Below, piece by piece: positions 36,620 to 46,770 of a DNA stretch of 64,000 nucleotides. The stretch comes from Candidatus Cetobacterium colombiensis (GTDB lineage: Bacteria > Fusobacteriota > Fusobacteriia > Fusobacteriales > Fusobacteriaceae), in assembly GCF_033962415.1 (NCBI RefSeq), contig NZ_JAVIKH010000001.1, positions 124,001-188,000 of the forward strand, written 5' to 3'. The notes under the pieces are model-generated. The model searched no databases. It was not told the origin of the DNA and was given only the letters and a program-made list of their open reading frames with translations. Both the position numbers and the translations under genes were made by a program. Numbering within the stretch: the first letter of the stretch is position 1; every line of letters begins with the position of its first letter.

Positions 36620-37867
36620 CTACTTTTTATAAACTAGGCAACCATTTTTAAAAACTTGTTTTGTATGATTTACTCCAAATCTGTATAAAATATATTCTAT
36701 ATTTTTAGCATCAAATATCACAAAATCCGCTTTTTTCCCTTCCTCTATTGAACCAATTTTTTTCTCTCTTCCTATTGATCTAGCAGCATTTAACGTAACT
36801 GCTTTTAATATCTCTTTTGGTCTCATTTTTAATTTTAATGCAGCGATTTGCATAATAAGTTGCAAGTTTTCTGTAGGGCAAGACCCTGGATTATAGTCTG
36901 TTGATAAAGCTACTTGAACTCCATTATCTATCATTTTTCTTGCGGGAGCATATTCTTTTCCTAAGCTAAAAGAAGTTCCTGGCAAAAGATTAGCAATAAC
37001 TTTACTATTTTTTAATGCTTTTATACCTTCATCACTTATAGCCATTAAATGATCTGCTGAGTACATATGAAGTTCTTTTGCTAACTCTGCACCTTTAGTA
37101 TTTTCAATTTCATCTGCATGAATACGTAATTTTAATCCATATTTTTTTGCTTCTTTAAACATTTTTTTACTTTCTTCTGTTGTAAAAACTCCTTTTTCAC
37201 AAAACACATCAAAGAATTCAGCTAATTTTCTTTCTTTTATTATTGGTAATAGATCTAACATTTTTTTTATAAACTCTTCTCTATTATTTTCATATTCTTT
37301 TGGAACTGCATGGGCTCCCATAAAAGTTGACACAATCTCTATTTCTTGTTCATGATTTAATCTCTCATTAACTTTTAATTGTTTTAACTCAATTTCAGAA
37401 TCAAGTCCATATCCACTTTTAGATTCTACTGTCGTTACACCTAAAGATAACATAGTTCTTAAAGTTTTTTTGGCTTTATCTAATAGTTCATCTTCAGTAG
37501 CTTCTCTTGTTGCCTTTACAGTACTTAATATTCCTCCACCTCTTTCTAAAATATCTAGATAAGGAACACCTTGAATTTTATCTAAAAACTCATTTTCTCT
37601 AGATCCACCATGTACTAGGTGAGTGTGAGAATCAATCAATCCAGGAGTTACAACACAACCTTCTGCATCTAATAGTTTTGTTGTAAACTTTACTAATTTA
37701 GATGGTACCTCTCCAGCTCCAAAGGCCATTATTTCATTTCCTGAAATAGCTATATAACCATTTTCTAGAATTTCGATATTTTCCATTGAACTTTCACCAT
37801 CTTTTAGTGACAACTCTCTTCCTGTTACTAATTGTCCTATATTGTAAACTATCAAATCTGCATTCAT
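36620..37867 (-). CDS. hutI: Imidazolonepropionase
   Basis: A 415-residue amidohydrolase hydrolysing imidazolone-5-propionate to N-formimino-glutamate. Metal-binding segments are PGLIDSHTHLVHGG near residue 80 and the histidines in GAHAVP and LRIHADEIENTKG; ALSTDYNPGSCPTENLQL carries the late Asp. Length and motifs are standard. It follows ftcD by 19 bases in the hut operon. Confidence 0.95.
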   Translation of the reverse strand: MNADLIVYNIGQLVTGRELSLKDGESSMENIEILENGYIAISGNEIMAFGAGEVPSKLVKFTTKLLDAEGCVVTPGLIDSHTHLVHGGSRENEFLDKIQGVPYLDILERGGGILSTVKATREATEDELLDKAKKTLRTMLSLGVTTVESKSGYGLDSEIELKQLKVNERLNHEQEIEIVSTFMGAHAVPKEYENNREEFIKKMLDLLPIIKERKLAEFFDVFCEKGVFTTEESKKMFKEAKKYGLKLRIHADEIENTKGAELAKELHMYSADHLMAISDEGIKALKNSKVIANLLPGTSFSLGKEYAPARKMIDNGVQVALSTDYNPGSCPTENLQLIMQIAALKLKMRPKEILKAVTLNAARSIGREKKIGSIEEGKKADFVIFDAKNIEYILYRFGVNHTKQVFKNGCLVYKK

Positions 37868-37886
37868 AAACTCACCCCATAAATTT

Positions 37887-38783
37887 CTACTTTAACAATT
37901 CATTTTCTATTATTTTATCAATCTTAAATCCATCTAAACCTAAATAATACTCTATTGAATCCGAAAGAGCTTCCATTGGAACTGCACCAATTATTTCACT
38001 TCCTAAAACATTAACTCCATATCTTCGTGCTTCCATTTTTACAGTTTCAAAAACTCTATATATTGGATTTTTTTTATAGTCCTTTATGTTCATTGTAACT
38101 TGGACAATTCCTTTTTCTTTCATTTCAGCAGGTCCTGCTTGAATAAATCTAAATCCACCACTAGAAAATCTTATAGCTTTTGATATTTCTTTAGCTATAT
38201 TTATATCTGTGGTATCTAAATTTATATTAAAAGCTATTAAAGGCATTCTTCCTCCAACTGCAGTTACTCCTGCTGTTGAATGTGGAGCTCTTTCTCCAAA
38301 ATCTGGTTTCCATTCATCCAACTTTAACTTTTGTTCCATACCTTCAAACTCGCCTTTTCTAATAGTTGGAAGAGAAACTCTATTTGGTGCTGTAGCTGAT
38401 TCCTCATATAAAAACACTGGAACTTTAAATTGATTCCATATTTTTTCTCCAACAACTTTAGATATTTCAACACATTCTTCCATTGTTATATTTTTTATTG
38501 GAATAAAAGGAATTACATCTGTAGCTCCCATTCTTAAATGCTCTCCCTTTTGAACATTCATATCTATTAATTCTGTGGCAACTCCAACAGACTCAACAAC
38601 AGCTTCTATTACATCTTTAGGTTCTCCTATAACGGTAATAACAGTTCTATTGTAATCTGCATCTGGTTCACACCCCATAAACTTTATTTTTTTATTTTTT
38701 TTAAATGGTGCTGCTATTTTTTCTATTTTTTCCAAATCCTTTCCTTCACTATAATTTGGAACACACTGAACTAATTTTTTCAT
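37887..38783 (-). CDS. ftcD: Glutamate formimidoyltransferase
   Basis: A 298-residue enzyme moving the formimino group from formimino-glutamate to tetrahydrofolate. The family start QCVPNYSEGKDLEKIE is clear, with the folate and substrate segment KGEHLRMGATDVIPFIP and GERAPHSTAGVTAVGGR. It holds only the transferase domain; the cyclodeaminase is encoded separately by fchA, as in Firmicutes and Fusobacteria. Operon position is between hutH and hutI. Confidence 0.94.
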   Translation of the reverse strand: MKKLVQCVPNYSEGKDLEKIEKIAAPFKKNKKIKFMGCEPDADYNRTVITVIGEPKDVIEAVVESVGVATELIDMNVQKGEHLRMGATDVIPFIPIKNITMEECVEISKVVGEKIWNQFKVPVFLYEESATAPNRVSLPTIRKGEFEGMEQKLKLDEWKPDFGERAPHSTAGVTAVGGRMPLIAFNINLDTTDINIAKEISKAIRFSSGGFRFIQAGPAEMKEKGIVQVTMNIKDYKKNPIYRVFETVKMEARRYGVNVLGSEIIGAVPMEALSDSIEYYLGLDGFKIDKIIENELLK

Positions 38784-38799
38784 ATTAATTCCCCCACTA

Positions 38800-40332
38800 C
38801 TATATTTTTAATTTCCCTACATTTTCTTCTACTTTTTCTACTATTTTATTTGTTTTTATTAAATCTTCTACCTTTTCTATATCAATATACATAACTCTAT
38901 CCTTGTCATAAAACTCAACTATTTCTCTAACTAATGTATGAGCTTCATTTGTTCCTTTACCTAATCTTTTTACGTCTCTTAAATCAATTCCTTGACATGC
39001 TGCTAAAATCTCCATAGCTACAACTTTTCTAACATTACCTAAAATTTCATTTGCTTTTCTAGCTGCTATAGTTCCCATAGATACATGATCTTCTTGATTT
39101 GCAGAAGATGGTATTGAATCTACAGAAGCTGGATGAGCTAAAACTTTATTTTCTGAAACTAAAGAAGCTGCACTATATTGAACAATCATAAATCCAGAAT
39201 TAACTCCACCATTTTCAACTAAAAATGCTGGAAGTCCATTATTTAAAGATGGATTTACAAGTCTTTCCAATCTTCTTTCAGAAATATTTGCCATTTCAGC
39301 TAAAGCTATTCCTAAAAAATCAAATGGTAATGCCATTGGTTGTCCATGAAAATTTCCTCCTGATAACACTTCGTTCTCATTTGGAAAAATAATTGGGTTA
39401 TCAGTTACAGCATTCATTTCTATTTCTACTTTTTCTTTTATATAATTTAAAGCATCTTTACTTGCACCATGAACTTGAGGCGTACATCTTAGTGCATAAG
39501 GATCTTGAACTCTAAGCTCGCCTTGTTTTGTTATTGCAGTACTATTTTTTAATATTTTAACAACGTTTTTAGCAGTATTAATTTGACCTAAATGTCCTCT
39601 AACTTCTTGAATTCTTGAATCAAAGGCACAAATAATCCCATTTAAAGCTTCCATTGATAAGCTTGCTGCTATATCTAAATGCTTCATTAGATTTATGGCA
39701 TCATATACTACGTGAGCTCCAACTGATGTCATCACTTGAGTTCCATTAATAAGAGCTAAACCTTCTTTTGAAGATAAACTTTTTATAGGTTTAATTTTTG
39801 CTTTTTTTAAAGCTACCTCTCCATCATAAAGTTCATTTTTATAATATGCTTTTCCTAATCCCAGCATAACTAAAACCATATGTGATAAAGGAGCTAAATC
39901 TCCAGAGGCTCCTAATGAACCTTTTTCAGGAATATATGGTGTCACACCTTTATTTATCATCTCTACTAAAGTATCTAATACGTTTTGACGTATACCAGAG
40001 TGTCCTTGAATTAAGTTATTAACTCTTAATACCATTATTCCTTTAGCTTGATCTATTGGCAATGGATTCCCTACACCACAAGCATGACTTATTATTAAAT
40101 TTCGTTGTAATGTTGCAGTTTCCTCTTTTGAAATAATACTATCTGAAAATTTTCCAAAACCTGTTGTAATACCATATGAAATTTTTCCTTCTTCCACATA
40201 GTCATCTACTAGTTTTCTTGCTGTTGCAACTTTTAACTTAGCTTCTTCTGAAATTTTTACCTCATAACCATTTCTTGTTACATTAATTAAATCCTCTAAA
40301 GTTAGTTTTTTGTTTCCCATTAGTAGTTCCAA
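38800..40332 (-). CDS. hutH: Histidine ammonia-lyase
   Basis: A 510-residue lyase removing ammonia from histidine to give urocanate. The MIO prosthetic group forms from Ala142-Ser143-Gly144 in GSLGASGDLAPLS. Other signatures are GITTGFGKFSD and NPIIFPNENEVLSGGNFHGQ. The start is TTG at 40332, 10 bases after AGGAGG; the first in-frame ATG (40320) would be 22 bases away and is less likely. It follows the transporter gene by 20 bases. Confidence 0.95.
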   Translation of the reverse strand: MELLMGNKKLTLEDLINVTRNGYEVKISEEAKLKVATARKLVDDYVEEGKISYGITTGFGKFSDSIISKEETATLQRNLIISHACGVGNPLPIDQAKGIMVLRVNNLIQGHSGIRQNVLDTLVEMINKGVTPYIPEKGSLGASGDLAPLSHMVLVMLGLGKAYYKNELYDGEVALKKAKIKPIKSLSSKEGLALINGTQVMTSVGAHVVYDAINLMKHLDIAASLSMEALNGIICAFDSRIQEVRGHLGQINTAKNVVKILKNSTAITKQGELRVQDPYALRCTPQVHGASKDALNYIKEKVEIEMNAVTDNPIIFPNENEVLSGGNFHGQPMALPFDFLGIALAEMANISERRLERLVNPSLNNGLPAFLVENGGVNSGFMIVQYSAASLVSENKVLAHPASVDSIPSSANQEDHVSMGTIAARKANEILGNVRKVVAMEILAACQGIDLRDVKRLGKGTNEAHTLVREIVEFYDKDRVMYIDIEKVEDLIKTNKIVEKVEENVGKLKI

Positions 40333-40352
40333 ATCAATCCTGCCTCCTCTTT

Positions 40353-41651
40353 TTAAAATAATACTCCTCCAATAACTCCCGCTATTATTAAAGGTATATT
40401 ATAGTGTATAAATGTTGGAATACAAGTATCCCTTATATGATCATGCTGTCCGTCAGCATTTAATCCTGCAGTTGGTCCTAACGTTGAGTCTGAAGCTGGA
40501 GATCCTGCATCTCCCAGTGCTCCTGCACATGCTATTAAAACTATCGTTCCCAAAGGAGAAATCCCCAATTCTATACATAAAGGCACATAAATTGCTGCTA
40601 AAATTGGAATTGTTCCAAATGAAGTCCCTATTCCCATAGTTACAAATAATCCAACTAATAACATTACAAAAGACCCCATAAACTTACTTCCACCTACAAC
40701 TCCTACAACTCCTTGAACCAATGGAGCTATAGCACCTGTTTCTCTAATCACTTGACCATAACCTGCTGCAACTAGCATTATGAAAGCAATTAGTCCCATT
40801 ATTCCTATACCACCACTTATCATTCCATCTATTTCATTCCATTTTATAACTTTTGTGGCTAACATAAAGGCGATTGCTACTATTGCTCCTAAAGGCAAAG
40901 AACCTGTATACAGTTGTATTCCAAAAGCAATTATTGCTGATAACAATGTGTACCAATGCTTTAATTCCATTTTTTCAGGAATCTCTTCTTGAACTCCTCC
41001 AATATTTAGCTCATCATAACTTCTTGGCTTGCTATAACTTATAAAAATTGCTATTAAAAGACCTATTATCATAGCAATTCCTAAAATCCAAGTAGCCTTC
41101 CAAACTTGATTCAATTCAATATTTAATCCATTACTTACTATTTGATCTCTTATTATTCCATGAAAAATCAAACCAAATCCAACTGGTAAAACAATATATG
41201 GCATTTTTAATCCAAATGTTAAAGAACACGCCATAGATCTTCTATCCATTTTTAATTCATCCATTAATTTCAATAAAGGTGGTATTAAAATTGGTATAAA
41301 AGCGATATGAACTGGGATTAAATTCTGAGAAAAACAAGCAATTATAGCTATTATTAAAGCTAATATCCATTTTTTTCCACTTACCATTTTTGAAATCTTT
41401 TTTGATAAAAGAGCAGCTACCCCTGTACTATTAATAGCTACTGCCAAAGTTCCTAAAAGAACATAACTTAAGGCTGTTTCAGAGTTTCCTCCCATTCCAT
41501 TTATTAATGTTCTCATAGTTTCATTAATTCCAATTCCTGAAGTTGCTCCAGCCACTAAGGCCGCTATAAGTATTGCTAGAATTACATTCAATTTTAACAA
41601 GCTGAGTACAATCATAGTAGTAACTGATAATATTACTGGATTAAAAATCAT
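40353..41651 (-). CDS. Na+/H+ antiporter-type permease, likely histidine uptake
   Basis: A 432-residue inner-membrane protein with about eleven hydrophobic segments in the NhaC-like/Na_H_antiport family. Recognisable pieces include IINGMGGNSETALSYVLLG-like helices, FSQNLIPVHIAFIPILIPP and the late GALGDAGSPASDSTLGPT loop. It is the first gene of the hut operon, so import of histidine (or efflux of a product such as glutamate or ammonium) is the natural inference. Family membership alone does not define the substrate. GGGAGGG precedes the ATG. Confidence 0.8.
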   Translation of the reverse strand: MIFNPVILSVTTMIVLSLLKLNVILAILIAALVAGATSGIGINETMRTLINGMGGNSETALSYVLLGTLAVAINSTGVAALLSKKISKMVSGKKWILALIIAIIACFSQNLIPVHIAFIPILIPPLLKLMDELKMDRRSMACSLTFGLKMPYIVLPVGFGLIFHGIIRDQIVSNGLNIELNQVWKATWILGIAMIIGLLIAIFISYSKPRSYDELNIGGVQEEIPEKMELKHWYTLLSAIIAFGIQLYTGSLPLGAIVAIAFMLATKVIKWNEIDGMISGGIGIMGLIAFIMLVAAGYGQVIRETGAIAPLVQGVVGVVGGSKFMGSFVMLLVGLFVTMGIGTSFGTIPILAAIYVPLCIELGISPLGTIVLIACAGALGDAGSPASDSTLGPTAGLNADGQHDHIRDTCIPTFIHYNIPLIIAGVIGGVLF

Positions 41652-41690
41652 ATTGCCCTCCCTTTACTTTTTTATCTTCAAGTGGTACTT

Positions 41691-41719
41691 ATATTACCTC
41701 ACAGATATTTTGAAGTCAA
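41691..41719 (-). promoter_or_regulatory. hut operon promoter
   Basis: On the minus strand TTGACT (41714-41719), 17-bp spacer, TAATAT (41691-41696), 40 bases before the transporter ATG. A TTCAA / TTGAA inverted pair flanks the spacer and initiation region and could be part of an operator. Confidence 0.6.
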
Positions 41720-41734
41720 TAGTAATCTAAAAAT

Positions 41735-41772
41735 AAAAAAACATCCCTCACTAAATTTATAGCAAGGGATAT
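41735..41772 (-). terminator. Terminator after hydF
   Basis: ATCCCT / AGGGAT with an inner CTA/TAG extension; on the minus strand followed by GTTTTTTTA. It separates hydEGF from the hut promoter. Confidence 0.75.
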
Positions 41773-41775
41773 TTT

Positions 41776-42963
41776 TTATTTAAATATTTCTAATGATTTA
41801 TCTAAAATTCCAGTCACTTCTGCAATTACTAAACCATAATTTGTTATTGGAACATCTAAAGATAGTGATTCATCTATTCTATTTTGCATTAATTTTTTAT
41901 TTATCATACATGCACCACAATGAATAACTAAAGCATACTTAGATAAATTTTCTGGAAAATCTTTTCCTCCCATAAAATCAAACTCTATTTCTTTTCCACA
42001 ATATTTTTTCACTAATTTAGGAATTTTTACTCTTCCTATATCTTCGTGTGATGTATTATGAGTACAAGTTTCAGCAATCAATATTTTGTCGCCATCTTTC
42101 AGTTTTTTTAGTTTTTTTACTCCTTGAACTAAATCTTTTAGCTCGCCTTTTTGCCTAGCAAACAGAATTGAAAAACTTGTTAATTTTGCTCTATTGTTTA
42201 AAATTTTATCCACACTTTTAAAAGCTTGAGAATCTGTAATAACTAAATCTATATCTTTAATATCTTCTAAAGCACTTTCTAACTCTGTATCTCTAACCAC
42301 ATAACTTTTTATACCGTTATCTAAGCATTCCCTTAAAAGTTGAACTTGTGGTAAAATTAATCTGCCTTTTGGAGCTTCTGAATCTATTGGAACAACCATG
42401 ATAACTTTTCCATTATAAGAAACTAAATCTCCTAAAAGTTTTGGTTCTTCTTGTTCTTTTTCAATTTCATTTAAAATAGTTTCTTTTAATTTTAAAATTG
42501 AATTTCTATCTTTAACTGAAGTTAAAATACTTTTTGGAAAAATATTTTTTACTTTTTCTCTTTCTTCTTCTGTTAAAAGATCAGCTTTATTTAAAATCAA
42601 TAAAAATGGAATATTATATTTTTTAAATTGCATTTCTTGTTTTTTATAAAAATCTAGATCTACTTTTTGACAATCCATAATTAACAAAGCAAAGTTAGTA
42701 TTTTTTAATTCCTCTAAAGTTTTTTTCATTCTCAATGTTCCTAAAGGGGTATTATCTTCAAGACCTGCTGTATCTATAAATAAAACTGGGCCAAATGGTA
42801 AAAACTCCATAGCTTTTTTTACTGAATCTGTTGTTGTTCCCTCTATATCAGAAACTATTGAAATCTCTTGTTCTAAAATAGCATTTAAAATGGACGATTT
42901 TCCAGAATTAGTTTTACCAAATATACCAATATGTAATCTATTTGAATTAGGTGTATTTATCAT
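41776..42963 (-). CDS. hydF: [FeFe] hydrogenase H-cluster maturation GTPase HydF
   Basis: A 395-residue scaffold GTPase on which the 2Fe subcluster is assembled before transfer to the hydrogenase. G1 is GKTNSGKSS (16-24), G3 is DTAGLED and G4 is NKAD. The C-terminal 4Fe-4S ligands are Cys and His in CTHNTSH and the HCGAC motif. It is the last gene of hydE-hydG-hydF, 9 bases after hydG. Its client is presumably the hydrogenase at 31.5-33.4 kb, in a different operon. Confidence 0.95.
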   Translation of the reverse strand: MINTPNSNRLHIGIFGKTNSGKSSILNAILEQEISIVSDIEGTTTDSVKKAMEFLPFGPVLFIDTAGLEDNTPLGTLRMKKTLEELKNTNFALLIMDCQKVDLDFYKKQEMQFKKYNIPFLLILNKADLLTEEEREKVKNIFPKSILTSVKDRNSILKLKETILNEIEKEQEEPKLLGDLVSYNGKVIMVVPIDSEAPKGRLILPQVQLLRECLDNGIKSYVVRDTELESALEDIKDIDLVITDSQAFKSVDKILNNRAKLTSFSILFARQKGELKDLVQGVKKLKKLKDGDKILIAETCTHNTSHEDIGRVKIPKLVKKYCGKEIEFDFMGGKDFPENLSKYALVIHCGACMINKKLMQNRIDESLSLDVPITNYGLVIAEVTGILDKSLEIFK

Positions 42964-42972
42964 CCTACCCTC

Positions 42973-44364
42973 CTAAAGATATAAATCTCTCTCTCCTAAC
43001 TTTATTTTTTCTAATTTTTCTAAAGTTAATTTCTTTATATCCTCTCTTTTTATATTTTCTACCTCTTTTGAAATTACCTTTTCAACTTTTTCTGTTAACT
43101 CAACATCTCCATAATCCATTGCATATTCCATTAACGTTAATAATGCATTTGGTAAGCATACATTTTGAATATTTCCAGTTTTAGCTAATTGCATAAATCT
43201 ATCCCCTGTTCTTCCCATTCTATAGCAAGCAGTACAATAACTTGGAATACAATCTTGATCAAGCAATTCTTTTAAAACTTCTAATGGAGTTCTATGATCA
43301 GATAATTCAAATTGAGTTTGAGTTTTACCTTCCTCTCTATCTGTATATCCTCCAACATCAGCAGATGATCCTGCACTAATTTGTGATATACCATATTTTA
43401 TTAACTCTTTTCTTAGTTCAGCTGTCTCCCTAGTTGAAAGTATCATTCCTGTAAAAGGAACAGCTAATCTTATTATTGCAACAATATTTCTAAATGTATC
43501 GTCATCAATTTGATGTGGATATTCATCTAAACTCATTCCTTCAGCTTTTTTTATTCTTGGAACTGAAATTGTATGAAAACCTACACCATAATTTTTTTCT
43601 AAATATTCGTTATGTAACATTAAGGCTATTATTTCATATTTATAATCTGCTAAACCAAAAAGTACTCCAGCACCCACATCATCAATTCCACCTTCCATAG
43701 CTCTATTAAAAGCAGTTAAATGATATTCATAATTACCTTTTAATGATTTTGGATGAACTCTTTCATATGTAGGTTTATGATATGTTTCTTGGAATAAAAT
43801 ATACGTTCCTATTTCTGCCTCTTTCAGCTTTTTATAATTTTCCACTGTTGTTGCTGCAATATTTACATTTATTCTTCTTATAGAACCATTTTCAAATTTA
43901 GTTGTATAAACAGCATCAATCGCATCAAGAGTATATTCTATCGGAGCATTTACCGGATCTTCTCCTAACTCTAAAGCTAGTCTTTTATGTCCCATTTTTT
44001 CTAATAATTTAACTTCATTTTGAATTTGGTCTCTTGTTAATCTTTTTCTAGAAAATGTATTATCTCTTTTATATCCACAATATGTACAATTATTTACACA
44101 ATAATCACTTACATATAATGGAGCAAATACGACTATTCTATTTCCATAAATTGATTTCTTTAACTCTCCTGCGATTTCATATAATCTTTTTTTCTGGCTC
44201 TCATCTTTTATCTCTAAAAGTGATGCCACTTCTTTATGAGTTAATCCTTGTTTATTTTGAGCTTTATTTAAAATTCTTTCAATTTCTTCATAATCTGTTA
44301 ATCTAGATTCAGACAGTAATCCTTCAATATACTCTTGATCTATAAAATTTATTTTCTCTTCCAT
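42973..44364 (-). CDS. hydG: [FeFe] hydrogenase maturation radical SAM tyrosine lyase HydG
   Basis: A 463-residue radical SAM enzyme that cleaves tyrosine to supply the CO and CN ligands of the H-cluster. The radical SAM cluster motif is CX3CX2C at Cys89, 93 and 96 (CVNNCTYCGY). The auxiliary cluster motif CTACYRMGRTGDRFM, with another Cys about 22 residues later, is diagnostic. It overlaps the end of hydE by 16 bases and precedes hydF, an arrangement for tight co-expression. Confidence 0.96.
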   Translation of the reverse strand: MEEKINFIDQEYIEGLLSESRLTDYEEIERILNKAQNKQGLTHKEVASLLEIKDESQKKRLYEIAGELKKSIYGNRIVVFAPLYVSDYCVNNCTYCGYKRDNTFSRKRLTRDQIQNEVKLLEKMGHKRLALELGEDPVNAPIEYTLDAIDAVYTTKFENGSIRRINVNIAATTVENYKKLKEAEIGTYILFQETYHKPTYERVHPKSLKGNYEYHLTAFNRAMEGGIDDVGAGVLFGLADYKYEIIALMLHNEYLEKNYGVGFHTISVPRIKKAEGMSLDEYPHQIDDDTFRNIVAIIRLAVPFTGMILSTRETAELRKELIKYGISQISAGSSADVGGYTDREEGKTQTQFELSDHRTPLEVLKELLDQDCIPSYCTACYRMGRTGDRFMQLAKTGNIQNVCLPNALLTLMEYAMDYGDVELTEKVEKVISKEVENIKREDIKKLTLEKLEKIKLGERDLYL

Positions 44365-45395
44365 CTTACATTATCTCCCTTTGTTAGTATCGGTTGAAAT
44401 CCAGCCTCTAGTACACTATTTTCTATTTTTATTTTTTCTTCTGCTGACTCTTTACCTAAAAAAACTTTGCCATTATAAAGAGCATATTTCTTTCTACATT
44501 CCATTGGTGAAAGATTCGGCATAATAACATTAGCTCCTGCTTTAAATCCCTTTTCTCTTCCTTTAGGGTCTATTGTTCCTAGAGCTGTAGTAGCTGGTAA
44601 TAAAACATCTGGTAAAAGAAGTCTTATTATAGCCAAAAGAGTTATTGTATCATAAGCAGTTCCACCTTTTTCAGCTTTTAATGGCGTATCTTCATGTGGT
44701 ATAAAAGGTCCTATTCCAACCATATGAGGTCTTAATTTTTTTAGATAAACTAAATCTTTTGCATAATCTGTTAATTTTAATCCAGGTAGGCCAATTAAAA
44801 AACCACTTCCCACTTGATATCCAATTGATTTTAAACTTTCCAAGCATTTCTTTCTATTTTCTAAAGACATACCTGGATGAAGTTTATTATATAACTCTTC
44901 ATCTACAGTTTCGTGCCTGAGTAAGTATCTATCTGCTCCAGCATCATATAATCTTTTAAATGATTCTGCTCCTCTTTCTCCTAAAGAAAGGGTTATTGCT
45001 ATATCATTATATTGATTTTTTAACTCTCTAATAATCTCTTCTAAAATATTATCTGTAAAATAAGAATCCTCTCCACCTTGAAAAACAAATGTTCTATATC
45101 CTAAAAAATATCCTCTATGACAACTATCTAAAATTTCTTCTTTAGATAGCCTATATCTATCTGCTTTTTTATTAGATTTTCTAATTCCACAATAAAAACA
45201 GTCACATTTACATATATTAGAAATTTCTATTAACCCTCTAAAAAAAACTGTATCTCCATAGTATTTTTTTCTAACGTCATAAGCCTTTTCAATTAGATAA
45301 TCTCTATCTTCTTCAGTCATCTTATCTAATAGGTATTCTAATTCATTTTGAGTCAAATAATTTTCTTTAGATAACTTATCTATTAAGCTCCTCAT
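44349..45395 (-). CDS. hydE: [FeFe] hydrogenase maturation radical SAM protein HydE
   Basis: A 348-residue radical SAM enzyme in H-cluster assembly (a source of the azadithiolate bridge). The radical SAM motif is CKCDCFYCG, with ligands Cys62, 66 and 69. The start is the ATG at 45395: GGAGG lies 6 bases upstream, while the longer reading would begin with a TTG inside that site. The family's core EDSYFT and LLRHETVDEELY blocks are present. First gene of the maturation operon. Confidence 0.94.
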   Translation of the reverse strand: MRSLIDKLSKENYLTQNELEYLLDKMTEEDRDYLIEKAYDVRKKYYGDTVFFRGLIEISNICKCDCFYCGIRKSNKKADRYRLSKEEILDSCHRGYFLGYRTFVFQGGEDSYFTDNILEEIIRELKNQYNDIAITLSLGERGAESFKRLYDAGADRYLLRHETVDEELYNKLHPGMSLENRKKCLESLKSIGYQVGSGFLIGLPGLKLTDYAKDLVYLKKLRPHMVGIGPFIPHEDTPLKAEKGGTAYDTITLLAIIRLLLPDVLLPATTALGTIDPKGREKGFKAGANVIMPNLSPMECRKKYALYNGKVFLGKESAEEKIKIENSVLEAGFQPILTKGDNVRWKRK

Positions 45396-45469
45396 TTTTA
45401 CCTCCAAAAGTATAATGTATTTCTACTAAACCAAATTCTAATTTAACTTTTAGACATCTCTGTATTTAC

Positions 45470-45498
45470 AATATACTCACAAACATATGTCAAGTCAA
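45470..45498 (-). promoter_or_regulatory. hydEGF promoter
   Basis: On the minus strand TTGACT (45493-45498), 17-bp spacer, TATATT (45470-45475). A TTGACA in a slightly shifted register is also present. Confidence 0.6.
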
Positions 45499-45536
45499 TA
45501 ATTTTCTATATATTTTTATTTTCATATAAAATACAA

Positions 45537-45570
45537 AATGAGACGATTAGTTTCTAATAATCGTCTCATT
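45537..45570 (-). terminator. Terminator after asnA
   Basis: Perfect 13-bp stem AATGAGACGATTA / TAATCGTCTCATT with an 8-base loop, upstream of the hydE promoter and after the asnA stop. Confidence 0.82.
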
Positions 45571-45611
45571 AAAATAAAATTAGTTATATTTATTTTCTAT
45601 ATTTTTTCTTT

Positions 45612-46592
45612 TTATAATAGTGGTATATTTTTAGATTTACAATCTTCTAATATTTCTTTTGGCCATAGAGATGCTTGTACCTCTCCTATATGTAGTTTGT
45701 CCAGGAAAAATAGACACAATCTTGATTGTCCTATTCCTCCACCTATAGTATATGGTAATTCTCCCGCTAAAAGTTTTTTATGAAACTCTAGTTCTTTTCT
45801 TTTTTGTTCTCCAGCTATTTCTAACTGTCTAGCCAATGATTCTTCTGAAACACGAATTCCCATTGAAGAAAGTTCTAATCCTATATCTAAAGGCTCATAA
45901 TAAACTATTATATCTCCATTTAAATCCCAATCATCATAATCTGGTGCTCTTCCATCGTGTTTTTCTCCAGACTCTAGAACTTTTCCTATCTCACTTATAA
46001 ATATTGCACCATGTCTTCTCGCATGTTCATGTTCTCTTTCCTTTGATGTTAAATCAGGATAAAGTTTTTCTAACTCTTGAGATGTCACAAATGTTATATC
46101 TTCAGGTAATTTTTTTGAAAGCTGTGGGTATATTTCTGTAATGTGATTTTCTGTGTCTTTTAATGAACTATAAATTTTTCCTACTATCTTTTGTAAAGTT
46201 TCTGTTGTTCTCTCATCTTTTTCTAATACTTTTTCCCAATCCCACTGATCAACATAATATGAATGTATTGGACTTAAATCTTCATCTCTTCTTATAGCGT
46301 TCATATCTGTATAAAGACCTTTTCCAGAATCAAATCCATATTTATGTAATGCCATTCTTTTCCACTTAGCTAGTGAATGAACTATAACAGCATCTTGTTT
46401 ACATTTAGTATCAAAAGCTACTGCTCTCTCAATACCGTTTAAGTCGTCATTTAGTCCACTTTCTGGTGTTACAAATAAAGGAGCTGAAACTCTTGTTAAA
46501 TCAAGTTTTTTTGCTAAATTTCTTTCAAAGAAATCTTTTACCTCTTTTATTGCAATCTCTGTTTCTATAACATCTAACTTTGTCTTATACAT
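45612..46592 (-). CDS. asnA: Aspartate--ammonia ligase (asparagine synthetase A)
   Basis: A 326-residue cytoplasmic enzyme making asparagine from aspartate, ammonia and ATP; its fold is related to class II aminoacyl-tRNA synthetases. Clear AsnA blocks are [47 protein letters not shown] and [21 protein letters not shown] precedes the ATG. It is the only gene behind the leader and terminator described below, so expression should depend on readthrough. Confidence 0.96.
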   Translation of the reverse strand: MYKTKLDVIETEIAIKEVKDFFERNLAKKLDLTRVSAPLFVTPESGLNDDLNGIERAVAFDTKCKQDAVIVHSLAKWKRMALHKYGFDSGKGLYTDMNAIRRDEDLSPIHSYYVDQWDWEKVLEKDERTTETLQKIVGKIYSSLKDTENHITEIYPQLSKKLPEDITFVTSQELEKLYPDLTSKEREHEHARRHGAIFISEIGKVLESGEKHDGRAPDYDDWDLNGDIIVYYEPLDIGLELSSMGIRVSEESLARQLEIAGEQKRKELEFHKKLLAGELPYTIGGGIGQSRLCLFFLDKLHIGEVQASLWPKEILEDCKSKNIPLL

Positions 46593-46624
46593 AATACTAC
46601 CTCCATTTTTTATAAAAATAAAAA

Positions 46625-46662
46625 GCTCCTAACTGTTTCCATTAAAGAAAATAGTTAAGAGC
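46625..46662 (-). terminator. Attenuator terminator in front of asnA
   Basis: On the minus strand GCTCTTAACTATTTTC pairs with GAAACAGTTAGGAGC (a few G-U pairs, one bulge) around a 7-base loop, then TTTTTATTTTT. It lies 32 bases upstream of the asnA ATG, within the asnA leader, with no gene ending immediately before it other than the leader ORF. Confidence 0.85.
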
Positions 46663-46770
46663 CTTAATTTAATAATTATACTCATCTTTTTATAGATGCG
46701 TTTAAATAAACTTAATTTTTAAAATAAATTTATTTTAATTAAATTCTCTCATATTTCAGGATAATGGAAA
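46636..46770 (-). promoter_or_regulatory. Predicted antiterminator pairing in the asnA leader
   Basis: TTTCCATTA on the minus strand at 46762-46770 (leader codons 28-31) is an exact reverse complement of TAATGGAAA at 46636-46644, which forms most of the terminator loop and the first four bases of its 3' arm. Pairing of the two would block the terminator. About 90 A/T-rich bases lie between, including the small hairpin CATC/GATG. Confidence 0.7.
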
